Assembly: GCA_018780265.1 (NCBI GenBank)
Contig: JADMJV010000154.1
Span: 1,609-45,014, forward strand
Reading direction: 5' to 3'
DNA length: 43,406 bases
Source of the DNA: a bacterium
GTDB taxonomy: Bacteria > Vulcanimicrobiota > Xenobia > Xenobiales > JADMJV01
Shown piece after piece: positions 7,932 through 16,690 of this stretch. The notes under the pieces are model-generated. The model did no database searches, was not told the origin of the DNA, and saw only the letters and a list, made by a program, of their open reading frames with translations. Numbering within the stretch: the stretch's first letter is position 1; each line of letters opens with the position of its first letter. Made by a program: the position numbers and the translations under genes.

Positions 7932-10900
7932 TTGATTTCCTTGAGCGACGAACTTGAACAGACGGTGAAGTCAAATCCGTGGGAACCCTCGCGTAGTTCG
8001 GGGCCCGTATCGCGGCAACGGCGCGGTCCTTCCGCTGCCCCGGAGAGTGCTGCCTCTTTGCAGGCCCCTCAGGCCAAAGTGGCCCTGCCCAGCCCGTTCG
8101 AGTTCGAAGGAACGTTGGGTAGGGGCGGGATGGGGGTGGTCTACCTGGCCACCGATACCACCCAAAATCGTAAGGTTGCCATCAAGTTTCTCAGCAGCAC
8201 AGGGCAGGATGCCAGCCTGGCCAAGCGCTTCCAACGCGAGGCCAGTCAGTTGGCCCAGTTGCACCACCCAAACATTGTGGGTTTTTACGACGCCGGCTAT
8301 TTTCAAAAGCAAAACTATATCGTCATGGAGTACGTGCCCGGCGGTAGCTTGCGTGGCCTCTTGGCCCAGCAAGAAGGCCCTCTGACTTTGCAGCAGAGCC
8401 TGGAGTTGTTTGCCGGGGTAGCCGACGGCCTGGAGTACATTCATCAATCCGGTCTGGTTCACCGCGATCTGAAACCAGACAATATTCTTTTGGGCGAGGA
8501 CCGCCATCCCAAAATCGGTGACTTCGGCCTGGCTCTCAAGTTGGAGGACCAGTCGCGTATCACTCAGTCGGGCATGATCTTGGGGACTTATTCCTACCTT
8601 TCTCCCGAACAAATTCTGTCTCGCGATGTGGGGCCCTCCGCCGACCTTTATGCGCTGGGTTGCTGTATGTATGAGGCCATCACGGGGCGTCCTTTGTTCT
8701 CTGCAGACACCGAATTTGCGTTGCTCAACAGCCACCTACGCCAGACCCCGATCCCGCCGCGCCAGGTGCGTCTGGATATCCCGGCCGAACTGGACACCTT
8801 GATATTACGCCTGCTCCAAAAGAGTCCGGGCGAACGTCCCGACAGTGCCGCCGAAGTGGCCAAGACTTTACGCCGCTTGCAGCAGTCGCTGCGTCAGGTG
8901 TGGAGTTTGCCGGTCGTGGGTCGCGACGAAATTTTGCACCAACTCGAACAGCACCTCCGTCCTTGCTTGCTGCGCCAGCCAGTGGGAGTCCTGCTGACGG
9001 CGCCTCCTGGACTGGGGCGCTCGTGCCTGGTTCGCCAACTGGTGACCCAACTGCAAAGGGCCAGCATCGCCGTTCATCCCCTGGTGCCGCTGCCCTATCA
9101 ACTGGAGCCTACGGCGGCCCTCTTTCAAGAACTTGGGGGCAGCAACGACGCCTGGTTGGAGGCACTTTCTCAGGGCGGTCCCGAAGCGGCGGCTGGTTTG
9201 CTGTGGAAGCAGCTCGAGGGCCTGGGGGCACCGAGGGTACTGGTCATCGACGACTTGCTGCGGCAGCCGCCCACCAGCAACGCCGTCATCGAAGCCTTGT
9301 GCGGCCAGACTCCTCCGCCGGGTCTTGGCTGGCTGATTTCCTGCGCTTCTCACCGGGCCAGTTCTCTGCGAGCGTGGGATGGGGCCGTTCGGGTAGAGTT
9401 GGGGCCGCTTGACGATCAGGCGCTGCGTGACGTGGCCCACCTGCAGGTATCCGGCCATCTGGATGACGAGCTGTCGGAGGGGTTGCTTTTTCGCTCGGCC
9501 GGTTCGGTGCGACGCTTACGCCTGTGGTTGTTGGCCCTGCGCGGTGCCGGTCTGCTGCAACGCCAGGGGCAAATGCTCCAGCGCGATCCCGGTCAGCCCT
9601 GGCCCGAGAGTTTGTGGGAGCCGCTCTGGCTGCAGATCAGTGCCCGTCCCGAGAATGAAGTGAAGTTGCTGCGCATCGCCGGTCTCCTCGACGAGCCTTT
9701 TCCTTACGAATTGATCCAGCAACTATCGGAACTCGACGAGGTCGAGGCTCACGGTGCCCTCGACTTGCTCTTGCGCGATGGATTGCTCGAGGAGTGCTGG
9801 GGTCAGCCCGGTGAACTCTATCAATTTAGCAGCAAGGAGTTGAAAGACAAGCTGCAGGCTTCGTCCACCGATCGCCTGAAGCGTCGCGTTTATGCTCGGG
9901 CCGCCCACTTGTTGGAAGGCAAGGCTTCGGTGGCGATTCTGGCCCAGTACTTGCGGCGGGCCGGCAACGAAGCCGAGGCTTTGCCCAAATTCTTGCAGGC
10001 TGCCTGCGAAGCCGAACAGACCGGCGACCTGGTCCAGGCGGAGAACAATTGGAGCCAGGCGCTCAGTGTCTGCGGCCCCTCCGGAACTCCAGAAATTCGG
10101 CTGATGGCTCTGGTCGGACGGGCCGAGACCTTGCTGAAGATGGGCCGCCTTAGCGAGGTCGACAGCACGGCCGGGGCCGAACTGGGCAGACCGTTACCGG
10201 ACAGTGCCGAGCTAAAGAGAACTCGCCGCCATCTGGCTGGCTTGGTAGCCCGCTCGCGTTGGCTGCGAGAACAGCGCGGTGCCGATTTGCTGGAATTTTG
10301 CCAGTCCGAGCTGGATCAACTGGCCGCCAGCGATTTTTCGGACAGCCTGTGGTTGACCTGGTGCTGGGCCGGCTACCTGATGGAAGAGGGCGCCCCCGCT
10401 CAGGGTTTGGAGATTCTCAATCGCCTGCCCGAACTGGATACCTATCCCGCTCCCTATTACTGGCTGAAAGCCTCTCTCATGCGCAGCCTGGGTCGAGCCC
10501 AGGAGGCGGAGGCCGTGCTGAAGGGATGCCTCGAATCCCCTGCTCCTCGGACCGGTGCCGAAGAAGTGGAATTGTTCCTGGAGCTGGCCCTGGTTCAGGT
10601 TCAACTGGGTAAAACGGCCGATGAGCAAGGGCGCTGGCTCGACCAGGCAGTCGGTCGAGCCCATCAACTGGGCGATATGACCTTGCTGGCCGAAATCGAG
10701 TGGGTGCGGGGGCTCCTCCACGAAGTCCAACACGATCTAGGTGCAGCTTTGCGATCTTACCAACGAGTCATCGAGGCTTCTCAGACCGGTAATTCCTGGC
10801 GCAGTCAGGGCTATTTGCAAATGGGTGTAGGCCTGGCCAAGCTCGACCGCCTTGATGAAGCCGAACGGGCGCTGCAGCAGGGTCTGGATCTGGAGCCGCC

Positions 10901-12113
10901 GCTGTTGCTGGACCAACTGCATCTGGCTCAGGGAGCGGTGCAACTGCAGCGCGGCGATTGGGAAAGAGCTCGCGAGGCCTTTGCCTCGGCCGAAAGGCAC
11001 AACGGCGGCCCTTCGGCCCGCATGATGCGGTGCTGGTGCCTCTTTTTGTTGGACCAAAAAGAAGTCGCCACCAATCTGCTGGAATCGATTGAAGAACTGG
11101 GCGACCCGCTGGAAAAGTGGCTGCGTCAACGACTGATCAAGCTCCAACAGCAGGTGCCGGAGCCCTGGCCAGGCCCGGAGGAGCAGCCCTGGATTTTGCA
11201 GGGCCACCCTCTGCGTGGGATTTTGATGCGCCTGGTTCCACCTACCCAGCGGCGCGAGACCATCTTGATGCCGGTAGCTCCGGCCCATCTGCAGCCGGCC
11301 GAAGAGGCAGCTCCCGCGCGCCGTTCCCTGGCCCCGTTGGTCTGGGTGGGAGGCCTCGCCCTGGCCGCGCTCATCGGCCTGGGTCTGCGTCCCCTGATTT
11401 GGAAGAATTCCCAGCCCACGGCTTCACCCACACCGGTCCCCTCGGTGTCGACCTCTACTTCGGCCACGCCTTCTCCGCTCGCCGTGACCACCCCCTCACC
11501 CACTCCGACCCCGTCGCCGTCGCCGACTTTTGTGCCTCCTTCTCCCGCCAGGCTCGAACTGTCGGTGACTCCGCCCATCACTGGCGAGGTGCGTCTCAAC
11601 GGCAAGAAGATTCCCCTGGTGAAGGGCAAACTGAGCGAATCGGTCGCGCCCGGCAGTTATCACCTTGAGATCAGCGCCGCGGGATACAAGACGGAGGAGC
11701 GCGACTTGACTCTGGGCGAGGGCGAAGTATTGCCGTCCAGCGTCGAGATGACTCGTCTTACGGGTAAGGTAGAGGTCAAAACCGTGCCCGCCAATTGCAG
11801 GATCTACCAGGTGGTGGGCAATAAGATGATCGGTAAGTCCATCGGCGGAAAATGGCTCAGTGGCGATCTCCCGGTGGGTCGCCTCAAGCTGAAGGCGGTG
11901 CGCGATGGCTACCAGAGTCAAACCAAAGAGATTCAGATCAAGGCCGAACAAAATGTCTCACTCCGTTTTACACTCGAGCGCAATCCCGAACCCGTGTATG
12001 TGGCTCCTGCTCCTCAGCCGTACTATCCACCGGCTCCTGCGCCTTATTACCCACCTGCCCCGGCGCCTTACTATCCTCCCCCTCCTCCTCCTGCCGATCC
12101 TTATAAGTTCTGA
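7932..12113 (+). CDS. Ser/Thr kinase with NTPase-like, TPR-like, membrane and PEGA regions
   Basis: This is a 1393-residue multidomain receptor-like protein. Residues about 57-318 are a PknB-type kinase with intact motifs: GRGGMG, Lys 85, HRDLKPDN (Asp 179), DFG (Asp 197) and SPE. An STAND/AAA-like region follows. Its Walker A is degenerate (APPGLGRS, Arg replacing Lys) and its Walker B-like segment is VLVIDDL. Residues about 560-1100 are helical, TPR-like repeats. One membrane helix lies near 1133-1157. A Pro/Thr/Ser linker and a PEGA-like beta region (about 1195-1350) follow, then a Pro/Tyr tail. Topology: kinase and TPR inside, PEGA and tail outside. The frame opens only after TGA 7917, so the start is TTG 7932 or TTG 7941; GGAG lies just upstream. 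Confidence 0.93.
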   Translation: MISLSDELEQTVKSNPWEPSRSSGPVSRQRRGPSAAPESAASLQAPQAKVALPSPFEFEGTLGRGGMGVVYLATDTTQNRKVAIKFLSSTGQDASLAKRFQREASQLAQLHHPNIVGFYDAGYFQKQNYIVMEYVPGGSLRGLLAQQEGPLTLQQSLELFAGVADGLEYIHQSGLVHRDLKPDNILLGEDRHPKIGDFGLALKLEDQSRITQSGMILGTYSYLSPEQILSRDVGPSADLYALGCCMYEAITGRPLFSADTEFALLNSHLRQTPIPPRQVRLDIPAELDTLILRLLQKSPGERPDSAAEVAKTLRRLQQSLRQVWSLPVVGRDEILHQLEQHLRPCLLRQPVGVLLTAPPGLGRSCLVRQLVTQLQRASIAVHPLVPLPYQLEPTAALFQELGGSNDAWLEALSQGGPEAAAGLLWKQLEGLGAPRVLVIDDLLRQPPTSNAVIEALCGQTPPPGLGWLISCASHRASSLRAWDGAVRVELGPLDDQALRDVAHLQVSGHLDDELSEGLLFRSAGSVRRLRLWLLALRGAGLLQRQGQMLQRDPGQPWPESLWEPLWLQISARPENEVKLLRIAGLLDEPFPYELIQQLSELDEVEAHGALDLLLRDGLLEECWGQPGELYQFSSKELKDKLQASSTDRLKRRVYARAAHLLEGKASVAILAQYLRRAGNEAEALPKFLQAACEAEQTGDLVQAENNWSQALSVCGPSGTPEIRLMALVGRAETLLKMGRLSEVDSTAGAELGRPLPDSAELKRTRRHLAGLVARSRWLREQRGADLLEFCQSELDQLAASDFSDSLWLTWCWAGYLMEEGAPAQGLEILNRLPELDTYPAPYYWLKASLMRSLGRAQEAEAVLKGCLESPAPRTGAEEVELFLELALVQVQLGKTADEQGRWLDQAVGRAHQLGDMTLLAEIEWVRGLLHEVQHDLGAALRSYQRVIEASQTGNSWRSQGYLQMGVGLAKLDRLDEAERALQQGLDLEPPLLLDQLHLAQGAVQLQRGDWERAREAFASAERHNGGPSARMMRCWCLFLLDQKEVATNLLESIEELGDPLEKWLRQRLIKLQQQVPEPWPGPEEQPWILQGHPLRGILMRLVPPTQRRETILMPVAPAHLQPAEEAAPARRSLAPLVWVGGLALAALIGLGLRPLIWKNSQPTASPTPVPSVSTSTSATPSPLAVTTPSPTPTPSPSPTFVPPSPARLELSVTPPITGEVRLNGKKIPLVKGKLSESVAPGSYHLEISAAGYKTEERDLTLGEGEVLPSSVEMTRLTGKVEVKTVPANCRIYQVVGNKMIGKSIGGKWLSGDLPVGRLKLKAVRDGYQSQTKEIQIKAEQNVSLRFTLERNPEPVYVAPAPQPYYPPAPAPYYPPAPAPYYPPPPPPADPYKF

Positions 12114-13533
12114 GTCCAGGCTGGCCCAGGCCGCCTCGAGGCAGGGCCTGTTGATGGTTTTTGATTCCCGCCAGGCGGAGGTAGCCAGGCAGCATCGCAG
12201 TTTGGTGCAACTCTTGAAAGAGAAAAGGGCCGAGGCACACTTTGCCGGGATCCAGTTGGAGCAGACCATCTCGGTCTATGACCATGCCGTGCCTGCCCAC
12301 GCCGGAGCCCTGCAAAATCTGGGTCTGTCGCGGGGGGCCGTGCCCATGCTCTGCCTGGTGCAGCTCAACCAGGCAGGCATTCCCAGTCAGGTACTCTGGA
12401 AGAGCACCTATGACAACCCCGATGTGGTGTTAAAGGCACTCGATCTGCGTCTGGGAATCGCCGATCGGGACCGCCCCAAAGTCCCCCCCCTGCTAATATT
12501 GGCAGGATCGCAGACCGATCCGGCCTGGTTGGAAACCCATGCCAAGCTGAAGACTTTGCTGGATCACGAGTGGAAGGCTGCGCGTATCCAGTCCTATACT
12601 CAGGCAGCCAGTCTGGCGGAAGTGCCAGCGCCGGGCCTGGCCCTGGTCGATGCAGGCAATCGCAAACTGCTCTGGAAAAAGGACCTGAGCGCCCCCGATA
12701 GCACTCTGCACTCATTGAGCTCGCAATTGGGCCTGGTCTACAAAGCGCCCGATGTGTTGCTGTGGGAAAAGGACGGCTCTACTTTGATGAGAGTTTCGGG
12801 TGGCCTGGTCAGCGTCGGTAGCGACGACCCGGAGCGTCCCGACGATTGCAAACCGCGCCATACTTTTGAACTCAAAACGTCCTACTACTACGTGGGAAAG
12901 ACCGAAGTAACCGTGGCTCAGTTTCGGCGATTCGTGGAGGCCACCCACCATCAGACGGACGCCGAAAAGGCCGGTCGCTCGTTCGTCTTCCAGGGCGGTG
13001 GCTTTACCCCGGTGCCCGGGGCCAATTGGCGCTGCCCCAAAGGGGCGGGCAGCACTTCACCGGACAACTTTCCCGTAGTCCACATTACCTACAATGACGC
13101 CCTGGCTTATGCGGGCTGGGCAGGCTTGCGGTTGCCCAATGAGCGAGAGTGGGAGCATGCGGCTGGCGCCAAGAATTTCCCCTGGGGCGACCAGTGGAAC
13201 GCGAGTGCCTGCCGCAATAGTGTGGGTCTGGCGGCAGGCGCCAGCGGCGGCCCTGCGGCCGTGGGTTCTTTTCATCAGGGGGCCTCGCCTTGGGGCTGCC
13301 TGGATATGGCCGGCAACGTCTACGAATGGACGGACTCCATCTATCAGCGTTACACCGACAAGTCTCCGCCCTCCAATTCGCGCATGAACGGTTTGCGCAG
13401 GGTGATTCGTGGGGGTAGTTTTGGCAACGATGAGGTCAAGGATTTTTGGACCACCACGCGCACCCCAGTGGGCTCTCAGGACTCCACCGAGGCGCAGGGG
13501 TTTCGAGTTTGTCTGGATGGCACTCGGCCCTAG
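11998..13533 (+). CDS. Exported protein with C-terminal SUMF1/FGE-sulfatase-fold domain
   Basis: This is a protein of about 511 residues. From about residue 262 to the end it is a formylglycine-generating-enzyme-fold (SUMF1) domain. Landmarks are TEVTVAQFRRFVE, HITYNDALAYAGW, LRLPNEREWEHAA, GNVYEWTDS, RVIRGGSF and a closing GFRVCLDG. The paired active-site Cys of true FGEs are not evident, so it is probably a binding or structural member, as is common beside bacterial kinases. Residues about 45-260 have an unassigned alpha/beta region. The N-terminus contains a hydrophobic stretch (LTILPLLLLPILISS), probably an export signal. It is encoded inside the last 116 bases of the kinase gene in the +1 frame. 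ATG 11998 is the most sensible start, but ATG 11905 and ATG 12154 are in frame; 12154 would remove the signal. The pair probably forms an operon. Confidence 0.85.
   Translation: MWLLLLSRTIHRLLRLITHLPRRLTILPLLLLPILISSESRLAQAASRQGLLMVFDSRQAEVARQHRSLVQLLKEKRAEAHFAGIQLEQTISVYDHAVPAHAGALQNLGLSRGAVPMLCLVQLNQAGIPSQVLWKSTYDNPDVVLKALDLRLGIADRDRPKVPPLLILAGSQTDPAWLETHAKLKTLLDHEWKAARIQSYTQAASLAEVPAPGLALVDAGNRKLLWKKDLSAPDSTLHSLSSQLGLVYKAPDVLLWEKDGSTLMRVSGGLVSVGSDDPERPDDCKPRHTFELKTSYYYVGKTEVTVAQFRRFVEATHHQTDAEKAGRSFVFQGGGFTPVPGANWRCPKGAGSTSPDNFPVVHITYNDALAYAGWAGLRLPNEREWEHAAGAKNFPWGDQWNASACRNSVGLAAGASGGPAAVGSFHQGASPWGCLDMAGNVYEWTDSIYQRYTDKSPPSNSRMNGLRRVIRGGSFGNDEVKDFWTTTRTPVGSQDSTEAQGFRVCLDGTRP
12018..12089 (+). 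repeat. Three 24-base repeats encoding PYYPP(A/P)P(A/P)
   Basis: Bases 12018-12041 and 12042-12065 each encode PYYPPAPA, and 12066-12089 encode PYYPPPPP. Together they form the C-terminal tail of the kinase at 7932. The copies differ at wobble positions, so they are not a very recent duplication. In the +1 frame the last copy encodes part of the hydrophobic leader of the next gene. Confidence 0.85.
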
Positions 13534-13645
13534 CTAGCGCTGAAGCGAGCACTTGTAACTCGCGATATTTGCGCGACAGACAGCGGCCTCGCACCAGGTC
13601 TTGCCGTGCGTAGGGTTTTGGCGTCCATCCGCAAAGCCACCATTC

Positions 13646-15793
13646 ATGAAGGGCGCCAAGGCCGTACTGTTGTTTCTGTGTGTCGCCTTGTTGCTCGCCT
13701 CTTTGAGCACGGGCTCGCGTCCCGTGTCTCCTCCGGGCGCCATCTTTGCCCTGGTATCCACGGTCTTACTCGAGACCCGGGCCACCCCGCTGGCGGTCGG
13801 GTATTTCTCTCCCGCTCTGGGTTGGGCCATTGCACTGACCGGCTTGCCAGGAGTGGGATTGCCCTGGATTTTGACCTGCCTGGCCTGCGCCATCACCACC
13901 CGGGTTCTCCTCTTTCCTCCTTCGCCTAACGGCGCTGTGGCCGACCTGATTGTGGATTTTTTGCCAGCCGCCCTGGCGGCCGTGGCGGCCCAACGGATTG
14001 GCCTGGTTGCGGCGATCCCAATATTCCTGGTGGTGGCATTGGCGCTGCCTCGTGTGCTGTCCGGCTGGCTGGCACCTCAATCCCAGGCGGGCCGAACCCG
14101 AGCTTCTCTGAAAGTCGAGTATGTGGCCCTGGTCAGCCTGGGTCCCATCGGGGGGCTGCTGGCTGGCCATCACCCCGCTTTGATCTTGCTGGTCTGGCCC
14201 GGGCTCTTCGCCCTGTTGCGGGCCTCGCTTACCGGCGTCGACCTTTCTCTGCGCAAGGCCCAGAATCGGGCCATGCGGGCCGCCCGCAGTGAACTCAACT
14301 TTCAAGAGAAGCAACTGAGCGAGGCCGAAGTGAGACAGCTCAAAATGCAGCGATTGCTAGACGCCCGCGCTGAAACGTTCGAACTGCTGGAGACCTTGTC
14401 CGTCCGCAGCCTGTCTGAGCGGCAGGCCCTCGAAGAGGCTCTCAGGACTTTGCGCGACAAGCTGCCGGGAGCCGAATGCAGCTTTCTGGCGGCCACAGCC
14501 GACGGGCCCGACTGTCCGGCTGACACGAGCCACGAAGTCCATCTGGGGGTTAAGGCCGCCTGGGAACGCCAGGAGCCGTGGGTATTGAATTCTCGACAGT
14601 CAAGCCGGGCTGCCTGGCCCCTGGGCCAGAGAGGCGTGGTGCTGATCACTGCCCCGGTGGGTCTGAATGCCGAACTCCAACACACTCTGCGGGTATTCTT
14701 CTACTATTTGAACTTAATGTTGGAACGCGTGAAGTTCCAGGAAAACCTGATTCTGGCCCTGAATATCGAGGCCGGACTGCGAAAGGAGCTGAGCATGGCG
14801 GTAACGAGACTGCAGGCCCTTTTAAGTGGAGCCAGTGAATTGGCAACCCTGGTACAACCCCGAGACATTCTTGAGTTGATGGTGGAGCGCGCCGGCCAGT
14901 GGACCGGCCGAGCCTGTTCCGCCAGTCACAGCGGTATCGAAGTCGGCCCCCCCCCTGCCGATGCCTTCACTCTAGCCCTGGCCGGCGGTCGCTTCTGCGT
15001 CGCCGGGCAGGGACTGGAAGAAGCTGAACTTGAGGCCTTGAGGCTCTGGGCGGTGTTGGTGGGAGGTGCCCTGGACCGCTGCCAGGCACAGGCCAACCTG
15101 GTTCAGGGCAGCAAACTTGCCGCTATCGGCCAACTGGCCGCTGGCGTGGCTCATGAGCTAAACACTCCGCTTGCCAGCGTCAGCATGGCCCTGGGCATGG
15201 CCATGCAAAACCTGGAGAAGAAACCCGACAAAGCTCGTGCCCGGTTGGAGTTGGCCCACAAATCGGTGGACCAGATGAGCACCATTGTCTCCAAGCTGCT
15301 GAACTATTCTCGGGAAAGCGGGCAGGGGAGAAGGGCCGTCTCGCTGGCCGAAGTGGTTCAAGACTCCGTCCAACTGGTGGATCAGTCCTTTCAAATGGAG
15401 AACATTGAGCTGCTGTGTCAGGTGGAAGAGTTGCTGGTGGAAGTCAATGCCGGCGAGATTCAACAGGTGCTGATCAATTTGCTGGTCAACGCGCGTCTGG
15501 CCGTTTCAGGCCGAGAACAACCCCAGGTTCGTGTGATTGTAGAGCAAATTCGTCAAGAATCCGGCCGGTGTGCGCGGGTGAGCGTCACGGACAACGGGCC
15601 GGGCGTCCCCCCCGAACTGCGAGAGCGCATTTTTGAGCCCTTCTTTACCACCCGAGACCTGGGCAGGGGAGTGGGCCTGGGGCTTTCTCTCTCGCGAGAG
15701 ATCGTGACGGGCCACGGCGGTAGCCTGGACTATGAAACGGGTCCCCAAGGCGGGGCGTGCTTCATCGTCAGCCTGCCCCTGTGCGAGGGGTAG
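13646..15793 (+). CDS. Membrane sensor histidine kinase
   Basis: This 715-residue sensor kinase starts with about 200 residues of hydrophobic segments (six to eight likely membrane helices). A coiled coil follows at about 205-245, then two GAF-like regions (about 255-370 and 390-470). The HisKA helix has GQLAAGVAHELNTPL, with phospho-acceptor His 503. The ATPase domain is intact: N-box INLLVNARLA near 608, DNGPGVPPE, F-box FEPFFTT, and G2 GVGLGLSLS. It should autophosphorylate and pass phosphate to the response regulator that begins directly at its stop codon. The frame also allows TTG 13601. ATG 13646 gives a better membrane N-terminus, although no clear ribosome binding site is seen. The signal sensed is unknown. 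Confidence 0.93.
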   Translation: MKGAKAVLLFLCVALLLASLSTGSRPVSPPGAIFALVSTVLLETRATPLAVGYFSPALGWAIALTGLPGVGLPWILTCLACAITTRVLLFPPSPNGAVADLIVDFLPAALAAVAAQRIGLVAAIPIFLVVALALPRVLSGWLAPQSQAGRTRASLKVEYVALVSLGPIGGLLAGHHPALILLVWPGLFALLRASLTGVDLSLRKAQNRAMRAARSELNFQEKQLSEAEVRQLKMQRLLDARAETFELLETLSVRSLSERQALEEALRTLRDKLPGAECSFLAATADGPDCPADTSHEVHLGVKAAWERQEPWVLNSRQSSRAAWPLGQRGVVLITAPVGLNAELQHTLRVFFYYLNLMLERVKFQENLILALNIEAGLRKELSMAVTRLQALLSGASELATLVQPRDILELMVERAGQWTGRACSASHSGIEVGPPPADAFTLALAGGRFCVAGQGLEEAELEALRLWAVLVGGALDRCQAQANLVQGSKLAAIGQLAAGVAHELNTPLASVSMALGMAMQNLEKKPDKARARLELAHKSVDQMSTIVSKLLNYSRESGQGRRAVSLAEVVQDSVQLVDQSFQMENIELLCQVEELLVEVNAGEIQQVLINLLVNARLAVSGREQPQVRVIVEQIRQESGRCARVSVTDNGPGVPPELRERIFEPFFTTRDLGRGVGLGLSLSREIVTGHGGSLDYETGPQGGACFIVSLPLCEG

Positions 15794-16651
15794 ATGAACC
15801 GAGTCTTGGTCCTGGAAGACGATGATAATTTACGTGAACTCCTGGTGGATGCCGTGGATTCAATGGATTACGAGGTCAGCGCCGCAGAGTCGGCCAGAAC
15901 GGCCTTGCTTCTGGGCAAAGAGTACGAATTCGACCTGGTGATTTCCGACATCCGTATGGCCGGGCCCACCGATGGACTGGGGGTGCTACAAGCCCTCAAG
16001 CAACGTCGTCCTTCTCTGGCTTGCATCGTGATCACCGGCTACGCCGACCAGACCGCCCCGCTCCGAGCCATGCAGATCAAGGTGGACGACTACCTCTACA
16101 AACCGTTCGAGGTGCAAGACATCGTGCAGGCTGTCGAACGGGTGCGGCAGTCGCTCTCCAAACGGACCTGGTATCGCCAGGTTCTCCACCGAATGTTGGG
16201 CCAGGTGGCCTCGGACCAGGCCCTGGCCGACCTGCAAAACAATCGAGAGCAATGCCTGAAAGCCCTTTTCCTGGCTATCCGGTCCAAGTTGCACTACGCG
16301 GAGACTGCCCTGGCTCTGTGGGACACCTGGGAAGAACTGGAAGTGGAGTATTTGAAGATCGCCAATACTTCATCGGTCGGGACCGAAAATGTGAAACGGC
16401 TGCTGGATCGCTATGCCCTGTGGTATGCCAGGCTCGAAAAGGAGGCCGAGAACAAGGCCTTTGTTCCCGCCTCGCAGCGCTCTTCGGAGAAAGTTGACCG
16501 GGCTACCTTTAGGCGCTTTGTGGATCGGGTCAAGCAAGCCCAGGTTTCAGCCGAAGAGCTAGGTCTGGCCGTGACCCTGCGTCGCATCCCTCCCAACCAT
16601 CGAACCCGCAACCCGGAACTGGAAAGACTCTACCAGCGGACATGGGCCTGA
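15794..16651 (+). CDS. Response regulator with unassigned helical C-terminal region
   Basis: This 285-residue protein has a receiver domain at 1-120. It carries the acidic pocket (E8, D9, D10), phospho-acceptor Asp 52 in ISDIRMA, Thr 81 and Lys 103 in YLYKPF. Residues about 125-285 are helical and charged with several Trp and Tyr. They do not show a helix-turn-helix, GGDEF, HD-GYP, AAA or other output domain that I recognise. The ATG directly follows the histidine kinase stop, with GAGGGG in the preceding codons acting as the ribosome binding site. The two are therefore translationally coupled and are a cognate pair. Output is probably protein-protein interaction rather than DNA binding; the PilC-type gene 39 bases downstream is a possible target. 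Confidence 0.93.
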   Translation: MNRVLVLEDDDNLRELLVDAVDSMDYEVSAAESARTALLLGKEYEFDLVISDIRMAGPTDGLGVLQALKQRRPSLACIVITGYADQTAPLRAMQIKVDDYLYKPFEVQDIVQAVERVRQSLSKRTWYRQVLHRMLGQVASDQALADLQNNREQCLKALFLAIRSKLHYAETALALWDTWEELEVEYLKIANTSSVGTENVKRLLDRYALWYARLEKEAENKAFVPASQRSSEKVDRATFRRFVDRVKQAQVSAEELGLAVTLRRIPPNHRTRNPELERLYQRTWA

Positions 16652-16690
16652 CAGGGGGTCTTTTACGAATCATGCGAAACTTCTGAAAGC

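Noticed and set aside
12784..13533. SUMF1 domain as a true formylglycine-generating enzyme
   Set aside because: The paired active-site cysteines of FGE are not evident and no sulfatase gene is nearby; a non-catalytic role is more likely.
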